From Eutreptiella sp. 'Long Island Sound 2002' (Eukaryota; Euglenozoa; Euglenophyceae; Eutreptiales; Eutreptiaceae), in NCBI GenBank assembly GCA_964036045.1, contig OZ038389.1, positions 63,440,359-63,504,358 on the forward strand: a stretch of DNA of 64,000 bases, written 5' to 3'. A model generated the notes under the pieces. It was given only the letters and a program-made list of their open reading frames with translations. It was not told where the DNA came from and made no database searches. Below, in pieces: positions 9,323-20,145 of the stretch. The translations under genes were made by a program, and so were the position numbers. Each line of letters begins with the position of its first letter. The first letter of the stretch is position 1.

Positions 9323-10807
9323 TCACCGCCCTGAGCTCTCCCCTGATGCATTTTGAGCGCTTGTTAGGTCGACTGATCATCCCTCACTTGCTTGCTCTCT
9401 TCCATCTTCCGGTGACCTGCCATCAGAGTGGCCATATACCCCCCCCTGCTGAATCCAGGGGAGGATGGCCCCTCTCTTCGAATTCTATTCGTCACTCCTG
9501 GCCTGCTGAATCCTTGGGAAAACCAGGCAGGGCGACTGACCTTGACATTTCCTGAGCTCTTGGGGCCTTGAAGCCCATACGACGTTGCGCAACGGATGCC
9601 GCTGTCATCGGCATTGCAATTTTCGGGTGTGTGGTCTGGTCCCATGGCACTTGCGGGATCCAGACCAGTCTACGTGTGTCTGCAGACTATATATGGCCTG
9701 AACTCAGGCGTGTTCCTGTCCACCCTCCTGCATATGCCTTATCCTAACCGGGGCGTGGTTTGGCGCTCTGTCCAGAGTGTGTTTACACGCCTGTTTACCC
9801 GTTTATTGCTTACTTTTCTGCCCCCCCAGGATATGTGCATCTGTATGTTGCGTACTATCAGCCCATCATTGAAATATGGACTGTTTTTCCCTCCCCGAGG
9901 GGATGCGAATCGGAATACGGAGGCGCCCTGAGTCGCCGTGTACATGCTCTTACATAAGGTCCAGCCTGAACCAGTACCTAAGTACAGATTCTTCTGTTTG
10001 AGTGCCCGTGATCCCGTGTGCCCTAGTGGCTGTGATGTGCTGAGATCTTGATGGCGCCAGGCGGGAAGCCCAGTTGCCTGACTACACTTCCAGCGGTCCG
10101 CCACTGTCAGTCCAGTGTGAGCCTACCGACTCGCAGACGCACTTGCAGTCGGGTGGCGACCTCCGGTGTCCTGACCTCGGTCAGTCTGCCTGGGAAACTG
10201 GTGGTTTGAGGAGTCGACGCCTCCGCCCAGACTGCATGGGGACTCCCCCATGCATGGCCTTCGTGGTAATGGGGCGAGGGAAAAGACGGCCTTGATGCCC
10301 GATCCCTTATGGAGGAGCTCGTTCGCCTTTACCACTCTGGACTCGCGTCGTGGATATGGACATGGTGCGCCCAAGGAGGGACCCGTGGGGACTCTCCCCC
10401 AGACTGCGGCCTTGGGAAGCCTGGGGTAGCCTGATGGATCTTTGTGGTCGCTTTCGACCTGTGGGACCACCTCGGTCGTCGTGTGACGCCTATGTTGGCC
10501 GTGTATGCCATTGCCACTGTGGTAGTGACCGTCGCAGCCGGCACCCGGTGCGCCTGGTATGGGTTAACGGGTCCTTTGGATGCCGCACCATCGCTGCCAG
10601 GACCCGGGACTTGATACTTGATACTATACTTGCAGTTACTAACAGCTACAGCACCGTACCTGTCTTACTGTGGGATTGTACTGGGCAGCCTAACCCGCAA
10701 ATGGGCCTGAAGTGAGGATGTGACACACCCCCCCCCCCTTCAGGGGATGGTCCTGGGTACCCGCTGCCATGCTTGGGTGTTATCGAGCCCCCCCCGGGGT
10801 TTGCTCT
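9323..10807 (+). other. Noncoding tail between pol and the 3' LTR
   Basis: About 1.5 kb with no recognisable coding. It contains two short near-copies of a CTGCTGAATCC motif (about 9448 and 9503), and it becomes C- and G-run-rich toward 10730-10818. Its place between integrase and polypurine tract makes it the 3' untranslated part of the element. No env-like or other third ORF is visible. Confidence 0.6.
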
Positions 10808-10818
10808 AAGGAGGGGGG
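10808..10818 (+). promoter_or_regulatory. Polypurine tract of gypsy A
   Basis: AAGGAGGGGGG lies directly against the TG that opens the LTR. LTR elements prime plus-strand DNA at such a tract, so it marks the downstream repeat as the 3' LTR and fixes the orientation. The equivalent position before the copy 2 LTR (53500-53510) has no purine tract, as expected for a 5' LTR. Confidence 0.8.
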
Positions 10819-13795
10819 TGAAGCGGTACTCAGAACCTATGGCCCATGGCCCGGAGGCCTGTGAGCCGTCACACCCGTTATGGCCCATGGCCCGGAGGCC
10901 TGTGAGCCGTCACACCCGTGCGGAAGCCGTTGACAACGGCTGTCAGCGGGATATCCCTGTTCTCTAACCCGCGAAATCTGGAATCCGATTTCTAACCATT
11001 AAATCGATGTGGACCTACCATAATTTTACTGTCTTGGTCGATTTGCGGTTAGAAATTGGTGAAATACCTGATTTCTACCGAGAATTCTAATTGTCGTGAA
11101 ATCGCCGCCTGACGTCGCCCGTTCCGTGCACTGCATCCGATGATTCTGTAAAACGATCTTTTTGGAAATTAAGACTGCAACACTCTTCGAGTGATCCGCA
11201 ATTTTTTCCTTGATAAAACGCATCGCGTCCCAGATTATTCCCAGCAAATCTGGGCGGCCGAAGGCGCTTTGAACCCCCAAGTGAAATAACAAGGGTTACG
11301 AGCGTTCAAGCGCCCAAGGACGAATTAACGTGCCTCATAGGCACTGTGTATGAGGTTTTGCCCCCCATAGTCATAGGATGAGGCCAAAGGATCCCAACTC
11401 CATAGGCCCAAAGGGTTATTTATTTTGAGTGTTTTCCAAGAAATGGGCAATCTCACGTACTTGGCGTCCAAGTACGTGTAGAAGTATGTTGAGTTGGCGT
11501 TTTCTCCCTCTTTGCCTGCCTCTACATCCGGGGCATATCACTTGTCTTCCCCGGATAGTACATATATGATCTCCATATATATATTGGCAATATATTTTGC
11601 GTGCATGCTAAAGTTCGGCTTTCCAAGAGGAGGTCGATTTTCGACCCAAGCACTTGCATGCGTGTTAAGGGACCAAGGTTACTCTAGAATATAGGCACAC
11701 TTTGATCCTAGGCCACTAGGTTGGGTGTAGAAGGCGAGGGTAGGGTTGTACTCCATATTTGGTGTCATATCACGTGCCCATTTGCCGGGTGCACCATTCC
11801 AAGACTAGCCCCCCAATGGACCCCATATCGCACGAAGCCCTTCATTGTACTCCCAACCAACACTCGCAAGCCTAACCTTCGTGAAGGAACGCTTGTGGAG
11901 CGCCCCCGAAGCGATGCGTTGCGAGCAAGGTGTGTTTTTTGCAAAATTCCATGTTTGCATGTGCCCACTTGGGAGGCAGCGCGCGCGGCTTTCCAAAGCG
12001 CCCCAAATGGAGCACATATGTGGAATCGAAGGTCATTGGTGTCGAGTCATTGTGTTTGGAAGGATTGGTCGATTACTCAATCCAAGCCGAAGATATTATA
12101 ACATATTTGTGCAGTTTTCAGGGCACTTTTGCATGTTTTTTTGCCAATTTTGCTGTTTTTTGCCCGTCATGATGTCAAGTGGCGACCGTGTATCTGAACG
12201 TTGCGCTCAATTGACATCATGACCCTAGTGCCCAACATATCTTAGACCCGGCGAACGGCTCCCCTTGGGCTTGGCATACCGTGGCCGCCATGTTGGCGAT
12301 TTGGGACGATCCCAAATCATGGGCTCACTTGGCGAACCTGCCATTCCCAAAACCGGAGGGGTTTGGGCGACGCCCAAAAGATATGTTGGACGCATATGAC
12401 TTGATACCAATCCTATGGCACACTCCGGTCCAAGCCGGGCATGTGCTTCATTTGCCCCACCCATGAGTGTGCGCATTTTCAGCCATTTTGAGCAATTTTC
12501 CACATCTTCTGCCCGCCGTGCACCATGTTAAGCCCCCTCGTGCACGCCGGACGCATGGACCAATGGATCATATATGACATGGGTGTTATGGATATTGGTC
12601 ACCATGGTTCGCACATCACGTGGGCGAAGCGGAGCAACCTGCGTCAAGGTGCTAGCGGAAAGTGAGTGTGGACGATTTTGCCATTTTGGCAAGTGTGGAC
12701 CCAATTTGGATTGTCACCACGCCAAGTGGCATTGAGATCTTTATAAGCCAAGGGCATGAGAGTCTTTGTTGGACTCTCGGTGGATCGCATATGGAATGGC
12801 GGATCTGATCTCGAAGCCGGCATGGAGATATACCATTGGGGTTACCCCGGATTTTGGCCCATTTTGAGCAGCCAAAATGACCCCCTTTTGGGACCCCAAT
12901 TTCACCCCCCCGTGTGGTCAATTGGCGGCCCCATATCTCTATACCCATGGGGAGTCCGGACCTAATGTCACGTTGTGCACTCAGATATAGGTCCTAGGTC
13001 CTGCCTCCTATCCTGTGGGTCAATCGCCTTGCCCTGGCCGGGCGACGCACCCGTGAGAATGACGCCGATTTGGGTGATTTTGGCATCATGACCCCACTTG
13101 ATGAACCCATGGTGCCCTGATGCCAGGACCTCAGAGGGAACCAGGTTGGGTGAGGGCTCCAGAGAGTTTGTACTCCGAGGGCATAGGGTCAGCTGCCTCG
13201 TCCCTACCTCTGGCGGGTCCGGACGAGGGGTCAATTCCGGAGCTTTCCGAGCTAATATCAGTTTGGGCTGAAACAGCACGTTTTCAGCTACCAACTCCTA
13301 GGGGATAATGGCGGGGCCTTTTCTCCCACTCACCAGGGAGTTGGGACCTGCCGTACAGGGAGCATAGGGAACGGCTGTCGGTTGGCCTTGGACCAGCTTG
13401 GTTCGCAGGAACTCGCCTGTGGCTGGGCGGGACACCCTCCCCCATTGGCAGGGTTTCAGGGTCCGGAGTGAGCAGGGCATGGGTTGTGTTTGAGCCCCCG
13501 CCCCTGCCAGCCACTGAGAGGGTCGGACCTGGGATTGGGATATGAGTTGGGACGGAGTGTCTATTGTCCTGTGATGACCTTACCCCAGTCCAGTCCGAAT
13601 CCCATGTGTACATATCCTGATATGTTTCTGTACATACTTTTGTTCCCTTGTTTCAGAGTGGCAAGGATCCTGAAACGCTTTGTCACATGACACGAGCGTG
13701 ATGGTGCCCCTGTGAGCGCAGTGCTTTGCCTGCCTGCTTGCTTGTGCGTGTCCACCGCAGCGTCCCGTGGCCAGGCCCCCCACGGGAACGCGTCA
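10819..13795 (+). repeat. 3' LTR of gypsy A copy 1 (~2.98 kb)
   Basis: The sequence begins TGAAGCGG and ends GCGTCA, the TG...CA form of LTRs. It is matched along its length by 53511-56622, with scattered substitutions and indels. A 41-bp direct duplication sits at its start (10838-10878 and 10879-10919) and is also present in copy 2. A cluster of TATATA tracts at about 11560-11605 is a candidate LTR promoter region. No domain-bearing ORF is present. At about 3 kb it is long for a gypsy LTR. The right edge contacts LINE sequence directly. Confidence 0.85.
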
Positions 13796-14080
13796 GTAGC
13801 AAGGTGTAGACGGCTGTGGGGACGAGTGCCCTGCGGACCGCCTCGAGTACCTCCGTCTCCTTGAGGATGGTGGCGAGTTGCTTGGTTGCCGGGGACCGCG
13901 TCAGCCATCCGGCGTGCTGTGCGATTGTGTGGGTTGGGTTCCAGTCTGTGAGGGTGTCCAGTCCTCCGTACAGGGGGCACCCCTTGAAGTGGTCCCAGGT
14001 TTCTTCTTCCGCGTGGCCACAGATACATTTGGTGTAACTTGCGGGGACATGTATCGAGCGGCGTGCGTACCATCGGTGGT
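13796..14080 (-). pseudogene. LINE pol C-terminal zinc motif
   Basis: Read on the minus strand in the right frame, this part shows KCICGHAEEETWDHFKGC, a CXCX9HX3C arrangement of the kind found at the C-terminus of many LINE and RT proteins. A helical tail follows. The frame runs into the gypsy LTR boundary at 13795. It is out of frame with the RNase H segment, so a frameshift lies near 14080. Confidence 0.55.
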
Positions 14081-14081
14081 A

Positions 14082-14969
14082 TCAGGTGAGGAGGGGAAGC
14101 TGTTCAAGGGCGAGTTGGAGTCGGGGTTTTTGTAGGTGCGCTGGAAGGCTCTCCGGGCACAGGGCGGAGTAGTAGAGGGGGCTGTGGACGGAGTCTTCGA
14201 GGCGTCGGAGGAGTTCGGTGTTCGCCGGGTGGCCCAGTGTGGTGGCCAGCTGCTGAATGGGTGTGGGGTAGTGGTACTGCTTGTCTCGATCTGTGTACGG
14301 CGTGTCCTCGGGCATCCATTGGGGGGGTTGTATGGCCAACGGTATCAGGGGTAGGTGTTGCAGGTGCCTGTGGTGTGGGGTGTCCGGTCGTACATGTTCG
14401 AGCCCTGGGGTGTGGCTGGTGCACTGGTGTTTGGCATGCGTGTCTGCGCGTCCGTTGCCGTATGTGTAGCGGTGTGACTCCTGTTTGACGATGTGTAGGG
14501 CGTCCTGGGGGTGCATGCCCCTGAGGGCCATCCACAGCACCAACGCTTGTCTGGTGAGGCCGCATTCGAGCGCCCTGTGGAGGGGCAGGTTCGCCAGGCG
14601 CCTTGTGAGGTGGATGTCGACCGTGGCGTCCACGAATACCCAGATGTTGCGGCGCTGGATCGTTGCGGGTGGTGGTGTGGCGGTGACGGCGTCCGCCAGG
14701 GTACGTAGTTCGCCGTCGGAGGACGCCCCAAAGATGGTGGCCCCGGTGTGGTGTTCCACGTGGAGGCCGTCCGCGTGCCGGGTGATGCGCAGGGAGGCGC
14801 AACCGACCGTGGGGGTGCGTTGCTGGGTGCCAGATGCGTCAGTGAAGTAGATGATGTCGATGTTGCTGGGTATGGGGGCCGGCAATTGCTGTGGGGTGAT
14901 AGTTGTAGACGGGGTTCCCTTGGGCGGTTCTGGTGGTGATTTGAGTGGGTTGCAGTAGCAGCGCCCCAT
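14082..14969 (-). CDS. LINE RNase H domain
   Basis: This 295-codon stretch carries an RNase H fold signature with all four acidic residues in order: D44 (YFTDASG), E87 (SSDGELRTL), D114 (WVFVDATVD) and D176 (GNGRADTHA). In LINEs this domain removes the RNA strand after first-strand synthesis. The part after residue 185 is His/Pro-rich and leads toward the C-terminal zinc motif. The upstream linker is in another frame, so a frameshift near 14969 separates it from the RT. The initial Met is just the first ATG of the open segment. Confidence 0.8.
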   Translation of the reverse strand: MGRCYCNPLKSPPEPPKGTPSTTITPQQLPAPIPSNIDIIYFTDASGTQQRTPTVGCASLRITRHADGLHVEHHTGATIFGASSDGELRTLADAVTATPPPATIQRRNIWVFVDATVDIHLTRRLANLPLHRALECGLTRQALVLWMALRGMHPQDALHIVKQESHRYTYGNGRADTHAKHQCTSHTPGLEHVRPDTPHHRHLQHLPLIPLAIQPPQWMPEDTPYTDRDKQYHYPTPIQQLATTLGHPANTELLRRLEDSVHSPLYYSALCPESLPAHLQKPRLQLALEQLPLLT

Positions 14970-15780
14970 AGACGCCTATCCCCTGGTTAATGATGGCCTG
15001 GGCTCGTGGGGTGAGGCGGAGGAGGCCTCTGCCTGGGCGCCCCTGGGTCCTATACGCGTACATCAGGTGAAAGAGGTATCCCGTTTTGGGGTGGAACTTC
15101 TGGCACGTGATGGTCTGTCGCCGTGCCTTGTCGTCTTTGTCGCCGCGGAGGGTGGGGCATTCGTGCTGTAGGGGGCGCGTGGGCGCCTCCTGAGGTCCTG
15201 CGTGGTGTGGGTCGCAGCGGTCGTACTCCATGGCCACGCTGTCTGGGTCTGCCCGCTCGTTGGTGAATGTCCATGTTGCCGTCGGCGTTTGAGTCCAGGG
15301 TACGTGTGCTGGGTGGTCTGGGGGTACCGGGTGAAACCAGGGGGAGAACCATGCCTGCTGGTCGGCAGTGGCGGCGGTGGTGGGGGTGTGGTAGTGGGTG
15401 GAGATGAGGTGTAGCAGGGGCCACGGAGTGTCGAGGGCTGCCGGGACGCAGTGCCAGCATGTGCGCGGTATGCCCTGGTCACTTTGTCTGACCGGTGGTA
15501 CATCGGTCTCCAGGGCGTTGTGTTTGGCGATGGACCAGGGGGTATGGTATCGCTGGACAGTGCGGGTAGCGTGTTTGTGGCTGTTTGGTGCTAGTAGCAG
15601 GATGGTGGGTTGTGTCTAGCCTTCGGCTGATGGGGTGGGCTCATCCTGCGTCGTGTTGCCATCGTTGGGGGCCTCGTGCTCGCTCGGGCGGGGTCGGGGG
15701 TGCTGGCGCCAGAAAGCCTTATATGCCGTGTCGATGTCCTTGGGCCCCAGCATTTCGCGCCCCGCCTTCGTAGCACATGC
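14970..15780 (-). pseudogene. LINE linker between RT and RNase H
   Basis: A minus-strand frame through 14839-15600 reads as plausible protein (TCWHCVPAALDTPWPLLHL, then QTITCQKFHPKTGYLFHLM). It contains paired Cys and His residues but no named domain. It is interrupted near 15620 by a TAG and is out of frame with the RNase H part. Assignment to the LINE rests on position and continuity. Confidence 0.5.
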
Positions 15781-16791
15781 TCAGAGGTACGCTCCGAAGA
15801 CGCGGCGTGCTGGCCATTGCGGGTCGGAAAGGAACGGGGCGTGGTGGGCGTCGCACTGGGCCATGATCTTCATCTGCGTTGGGGTGATGTATACTATGGT
15901 GATGGTGGCCCCCACGAGTCGCAGGGTGTCCACCTCGCCTGCCGGGTGTCGGTGGATGTCGGTGTGCGTGGCCACGAGTGGCCCCTGTTGATCGCAGGGG
16001 TGGTTCGTTAGGATGGCGTGCGTGTGGTGCGGTAGGAAGAGTTGCAGCTGGGCCCAGATGCCGGTGCGAACGGAGGTGGGGACACCCTGTTGTGCCAGTA
16101 TCCACAGGGGGCAGGTGTTGCAGGCCATTTGCGCTTGTTTTATGCGTATGGCTGCTGCCTCGAGAACCTCGGGTTGGTGGTTGTGTGGCACCCTGTGTAG
16201 GAGGTGCGCTGTGTGTTCCGCATAGGCCACGTCAACTAGGGCGCCTGTATTGTCCCCATAGTAGCGCCAGTGGGCCATCATGGCCTCCTTGGGGAAGGAC
16301 GCGGACCAGCCTCCGTGTTGCGCCCATGCCTTCGTCACTTGCTGTCGAGCGTGGTGTAGGGCGTCTTGGGGGTATCGGAGGTGCAAGGCTTGGTACCCAA
16401 TGGCTGCGTTGAGCACCGCTTCCATGAAGTATGCCAGGCTCTGCGTAGACAGGAGGTCCCCCCTGGCAAGTTGGGGTAGCCGGGCGAGGCGCCCTTCCGG
16501 CTTGCTTGGGAGTGTGATGTGGTGGTGCCGCGTTGCCTGTGTGACTCCCAGGTGGACTGTGGTGTCCTCCAGGTGTAGGGGTTCACCTTTCCGGATGTGG
16601 CAGGTGGGGGTCCCGGTGTCGGCTAGCGTGACCGATTCGCGGGGGTGCACCAGGAGCTGGTGGGCGTCCAGGTAGGTTGTGGTGAGTTGGAGAAAGGCGG
16701 ACGCTTGCTCGGTGGTCGTTGGTAGCCCTGCGTTCTCAGGGTCGCGTTGGCGGGTGGCCGTAGTTAGGAGGTTGTCGTCCGCGAAGTTCAT
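15781..16791 (-). pseudogene. LINE reverse transcriptase, catalytic FADD box and thumb
   Basis: This 336-codon frame opens with NFADDNLL, the LINE equivalent of the YADD catalytic box, at about 16774-16785. Later residues (TVHLGVT; an AYFMEAVLNAAIGYQALHLRYP helix region) match the thumb part of non-LTR RTs. The frame is the same as the upstream segment 16819-17295; only a TAA at 16819-16821 divides them, so the Met here is internal and not a real start. Confidence 0.82.
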
Positions 16792-16818
16792 GAGGGGGGA
16801 CCGTAGTGGGTATGGGGC

Positions 16819-17295
16819 TTACCCCGGGTATACCCGTGCTAGCTCGAATGCCAGCGGTAGGGTGACGAGGAGGTAGAGGAAGGGGCCCTCGGCGCCACCT
16901 TGGGGGACCCCGCTGTCTGTGTCGGTCCAGGGGGTGAGGCGTGCGGCTGTGATGACGGCGTGGAGCCGGGTCTGGATGTACCCGTTCATGAAGGATAGGA
17001 ATGGGAGGCCCATGGCATCGCATACCTCCGTGAGGAGATTGTGTGGGGCGTGGGGGAACGCGCCTTGGACGTCGAGGGAGGCGAGGATCATCTCGTAGGG
17101 GTTCATGTCCAGCGCAGTGTCCTGGAGGAAGATGGCCTCGTGGGGGGCCCTGCCGGCCATGGCTCCCCACATGCTGGCGGGCACGTGGGCAAAATCCGCC
17201 GGTGCGATGCGGCCCAGGATGAGCGTCCACACCAGCTTGACCTCGGTGGTTGCGCAGACTATGGGCCGCCAGTTCCCTGGCTGCGGCCAGTCCCC
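16819..17295 (-). pseudogene. LINE reverse transcriptase, fingers and palm
   Basis: The frame reads GDWPQPGNWRPIVC, a typical opening of the non-LTR RT, then ILASLDVQGAFPHAPH (first catalytic Asp) and DSGVPQGGAEGPFLYL (PQG box). It ends at a TAA (16819-16821). At 17295 the protein is cut by an insertion and resumes at 18469; the two edges join to the sensible string LVHPLYKHGDWPQ. Confidence 0.85.
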
Positions 17296-17302
17296 GATCA
17301 GC

Positions 17303-18124
17303 GAACAGTGAATGGACAGTGTATCAGAGGGAGGGGAACAGCGTTCGACAAGACCAGCGAGCGTACCGAAAGTGAGTTGAAGGGGTGTTGAAAGTTGACA
17401 TGCAATTTGTGCCTCCCAATTTGTGTCTCAATCTCCAGTGTGATTACTTACTCCTGCAGGTCCAACGTTTGCGAACAGTGATGGGGAGGTGTCATCAGAG
17501 GATGAAGACTCAACGCAGAAGAAGCAAGTGCAGTTCACTGTAACACGAGAACGGGCAGAAGAACTAGTCTCCTCCCTCTGCGGGGTAATTTGGAAACAAA
17601 AAAGTCACTCCTGGTCAGAAGTGTGCACTGGTGTTGCTGCATTGACAAAAACAGATGGCAAAAAAATCCGTGAGGCAATGGAGGCGCTGGCGGCCGTGAT
17701 AAAAGTACACCCGCAACTCTCAACGAACGGAAAGTACATCTATCGCATTGAAGAGGGCGGTGCTCGCCTTGGCTTTCAGATTGAGGCAGACACCTCCCAA
17801 CTGGTTGCAATGATTGCAGTAGGCCCGAAAAAACCACTGACCTTTCACTCTTATGCCACTGGTACCAAGGATACAAAGGTTCCTGAGGGCCACTACCTCT
17901 TCCAAACCATGCGACCGTTTGATACATTCCAGTGCATCCCGAATGCCAGAGGGCACATACACCTGTTCTTCTTTGACTGTGAAGAGAATATGAAGCTTGT
18001 ATGCCACACAAACACTTTCAGGGACTCTTTGAGCCCAAGTGACCGCGGTCCAACTTTGGATGCGCTCAGGCGAATTGAGCGCAAGCTGGACGCTATGATG
18101 GAGCACGTGGGTATTGAACAGTGA
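17303..18124 (+). CDS. Two-exon gene fragment, unknown protein
   Basis: Exon 2 is an open frame of about 220 codons (17460-18124) with coding-like composition. It is preceded by a good acceptor (pyrimidine-rich, CTCCTGCAG, ending 17459). An upstream in-frame exon ends at 17371 with a donor AAA/GTGAGT; the intron would be 17372-17459 (88 nt) and the join keeps the frame (ERTE to SPTF). The exon 2 protein starts acidic (SSEDEDS), has a basic helical part with KTDGKKIREAMEALAAV, an aromatic centre (GHYLFQTMRPFDTFQC) and a charged C-terminal helix (ALRRIERKLDAMMEH). I recognise no family. The 5' end of exon 1 coincides with the insertion edge, so this is probably a captured fragment. Confidence 0.5.
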
Positions 18125-18200
18125 AGTGCACAGTGAGCAGGGTTGTGCCTGCGTGCATTTGCTTTGAGGATACATTTTTGAAACGCATCTTTTTCTGAGG

Positions 18201-18434
18201 TTAAGTTGAGGGACACGTTGAGACATCCAACTTGTGTCTCAATGTTTGGGCAAGATTCACTGCAAAACATTGGAATTTGAGCTCGAAATTGATTTTCACA
18301 GTCTATGGCAGGGTTACTGCACATCCCCCCATTTCTTTTTCAATACTTATTGTCAAGGTGCACCACAAATTGTCAAAACTCAAGTTGTGGTTAAGTTGAG
18401 ACACACGTTGAGACACTCAACTTGTGTCTCAATG
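18201..18434 (+). repeat. Duplicated 44-bp hairpin-forming unit
   Basis: 18201-18244 and 18391-18434 are near copies starting TTAAGTTGAG and ending GTGTCTCAATG. Each can fold, with arms TTGAGACA(C/T) and GTGTCTCAA. A looser relative lies at about 17375-17433. They sit between the gene fragment and the right end of the insertion. Confidence 0.6.
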
Positions 18435-18468
18435 AGTTTCGGGATAATTGAACCCCATAAAATCCTAG

Positions 18469-19571
18469 GTGCTTGTAGAGGGGGTGGACCAGGTTGGCCC
18501 ACTCAGGGGGGATGGGCGTGGTGCCCATGACAACATCCCACAGGCGGGCTGCCAGGCGGCGCTTGACAGGCAGGGTGAGGCGTTGCTACGCTTCGGCCGG
18601 TAAACCGTCAACGCCGGGCACGATCCCCTTCTCAGGCGGTCCAGGGCACGTTGCAGTTCTGAGATGCTGAAGGTGTCGTGTTCGATGGCGCGTCGCAGTT
18701 CCCGGTTGAAGACCCTGGGCACATGCTCGCGGATGGTGCTTCGGGTATGGGGGTCGAGCTCGGGGGGGGCGTCCCCGTGTTGTGCCTGGAAGCTGTCCAG
18801 GAATGCCTGGAGGACGGAGTTGGGGTCATTGGTGAGGCCCCCCTGGGGGGTGCGCACCGCGTGGATGGTACGACGCCCCGTATCCTCCAGGATGCAGCTG
18901 ACGTACCGCAGGGACTTGTACAGCGTGTCGTTTCTGCCGTATCTTTCGCGTTCCTGGGCTGCGGCCGCTATGCGCTGGGCGTGCCATTCCTGGAGCTTTT
19001 GGCGGTGGGTGGTGAGGAGCACGCGGAGGTGGGTGTCCCGGTCTTGTGCTTTCGGTCTGCTGGGGCGCAGCAGGGTGGCGAGTTCCTCTTTCGTGGTGCA
19101 GATGTCATGGAGGAGCTGTTGGAGGGTGAGGTCCGGTGGTGCTCCCGTGTGGCTGGTGTCGCGCTCCATGCCGCATGCTTGTGCCGCCCGGCGCATGGCG
19201 GTGGTGAGTGATGGCGCATCTGGGCGGCGCAGGATGGCATGTAGGGCCCTGTTATACTTGTGCCAGGCGCCGTGGTCGTTCTCGGCTGGGAACCGTAGTG
19301 TTGGTGGGAGGGTGTCGTCTGGCAGGGTGGCCGCGGGTGGGGGTAGGTTGGGGATGATGGGGTCGATGTAGAGGGGTTGGTGGCCCGTGCCCGCGGGCGG
19401 GAGGTCCCCGTAGGTTGCCTCGTGGACACGTACGTTGGTTGGGTCCCCGTAGCACGTGTCGATGCGGGAGGGGTGGGCGCCGGCTTGGTGGGGGTAATGG
19501 GAGGGTGTGCCGGCGAGCCCTGCCGTGAGGTTGGTGAGGCCCAGTTGGTGCATGGCGTCCTGGACAGCTCT
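18469..19571 (-). pseudogene. LINE endonuclease C-terminus, linker and RT N-terminus
   Basis: The minus-strand frame reads DAMHQLGLTNL and then SRIDTCYGD at about 19455-19470, the conserved Ser-Arg-Ile-Asp region near the end of AP-endonuclease-type domains. A long helical linker follows (HRQKLQEWHAQRIAAAAQER). Near 18620 a frame change leads to PGVDGLPAEA and PEWANLVHPLYK, the start of the RT. A TAG also lies just after PGVDGLPAEA. The open frame extends falsely into the miniature LTR element above 19571. Confidence 0.78.
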
Positions 19572-19575
19572 GTGG

Positions 19576-20145
19576 TGACGCAGAATCAGACCCTTGGTCT
19601 GTCCTGCCTCGATGGCTACTCGAAGAGCCGCCCCGACAGCGTCGAAGAACACGCGCGCACAGCAGAATACAGGCGCACGCTCCAGCGCTTGCGTGTCGTG
19701 ATCAGGAGTGTGAAATATAGCGTGCATTACGCATTATTATTATTATGCATTATTGTTTTGTATGCACACAGCTCGGATTGTGTTATGGAGCAGCAGGACT
19801 TGGCAAAAGTCCTTGAACTTTTCGTAGCTGGCAATACGAGTTCAGCACGATGACAGTCTGATGGAGCAGTATGGTGCAACGTGTTCTGTCGCTACTGCCG
19901 TGTGCTCTGTCGATTTGTTTTTCTGTTGATGCGTCCCCACGCAGGATTAAGCGAAACTCTGGCAGCGTAACTCGAGATCATCGGCTTCAAAAATCATGAA
20001 CAGCAGGACTTTCGGGTTTTTGCAGTGGTGAAACTGAGGTTCTTTTGCGGCGGCGGTACTTTTGGGGCGTTTGGAAAACCCACAGATGGAAACCAAGGAC
20101 CAAATTTTCCGTAGCCGCAATCCCCGGTACCCTGGCCCTGCTTCA
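19576..20145 (+). repeat. TRIM 5' LTR (570 bp)
   Basis: TG...CA repeat almost identical to 20866-21461 but lacking about 26 bases (roughly 20998-21025 of the other copy). It contains an ATTATTATTATTATGC-type A/T tract near 19730. The frame of the surrounding LINE endonuclease breaks exactly at its left edge. Confidence 0.87.

Larger units (their letters stand above)
2296..13795 (+). mobile_element. Ty3/gypsy chromovirus family A, copy 1 (5'-truncated)
   Basis: The order is gag, protease, accessory domain, RT, RNase H, integrase, chromodomain, a 1.5 kb noncoding tail, a polypurine tract and one LTR. That is a Ty3/gypsy (Metaviridae-type) element with a chromodomain integrase. Similarity to copy 2 (53511-64000) begins at 2296, which matches about 59276 inside the copy 2 gag. 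The 5' LTR and the first three quarters of gag are therefore missing. Coding lesions are a TGA at 2708-2710, a 1-nt frameshift near 5864, a 1-nt frameshift at about 6718 and a TGA at 7973-7975. It cannot move by itself. The downstream edge abuts the 3' end of a LINE. Confidence 0.9.
17296..18468 (+). mobile_element. 1173-bp insertion in the LINE, no target duplication, carrying a gene piece
   Basis: Removing this block restores the LINE RT reading frame exactly, with no duplicated bases at the junction. It begins GATCAGCG and ends TCCTAG. Lack of a target duplication, a terminal CTAG, a hairpin close to the end (9-bp stem 18408-18416 with 18424-18432, loop of 7) and a captured intron-containing gene fragment are Helitron-like. 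However, the insertion point is C/G rather than A/T, and the hairpin lies 36 bases from the end, further than usual. The class is therefore unproven; the insertion itself is clear. Confidence 0.6.
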
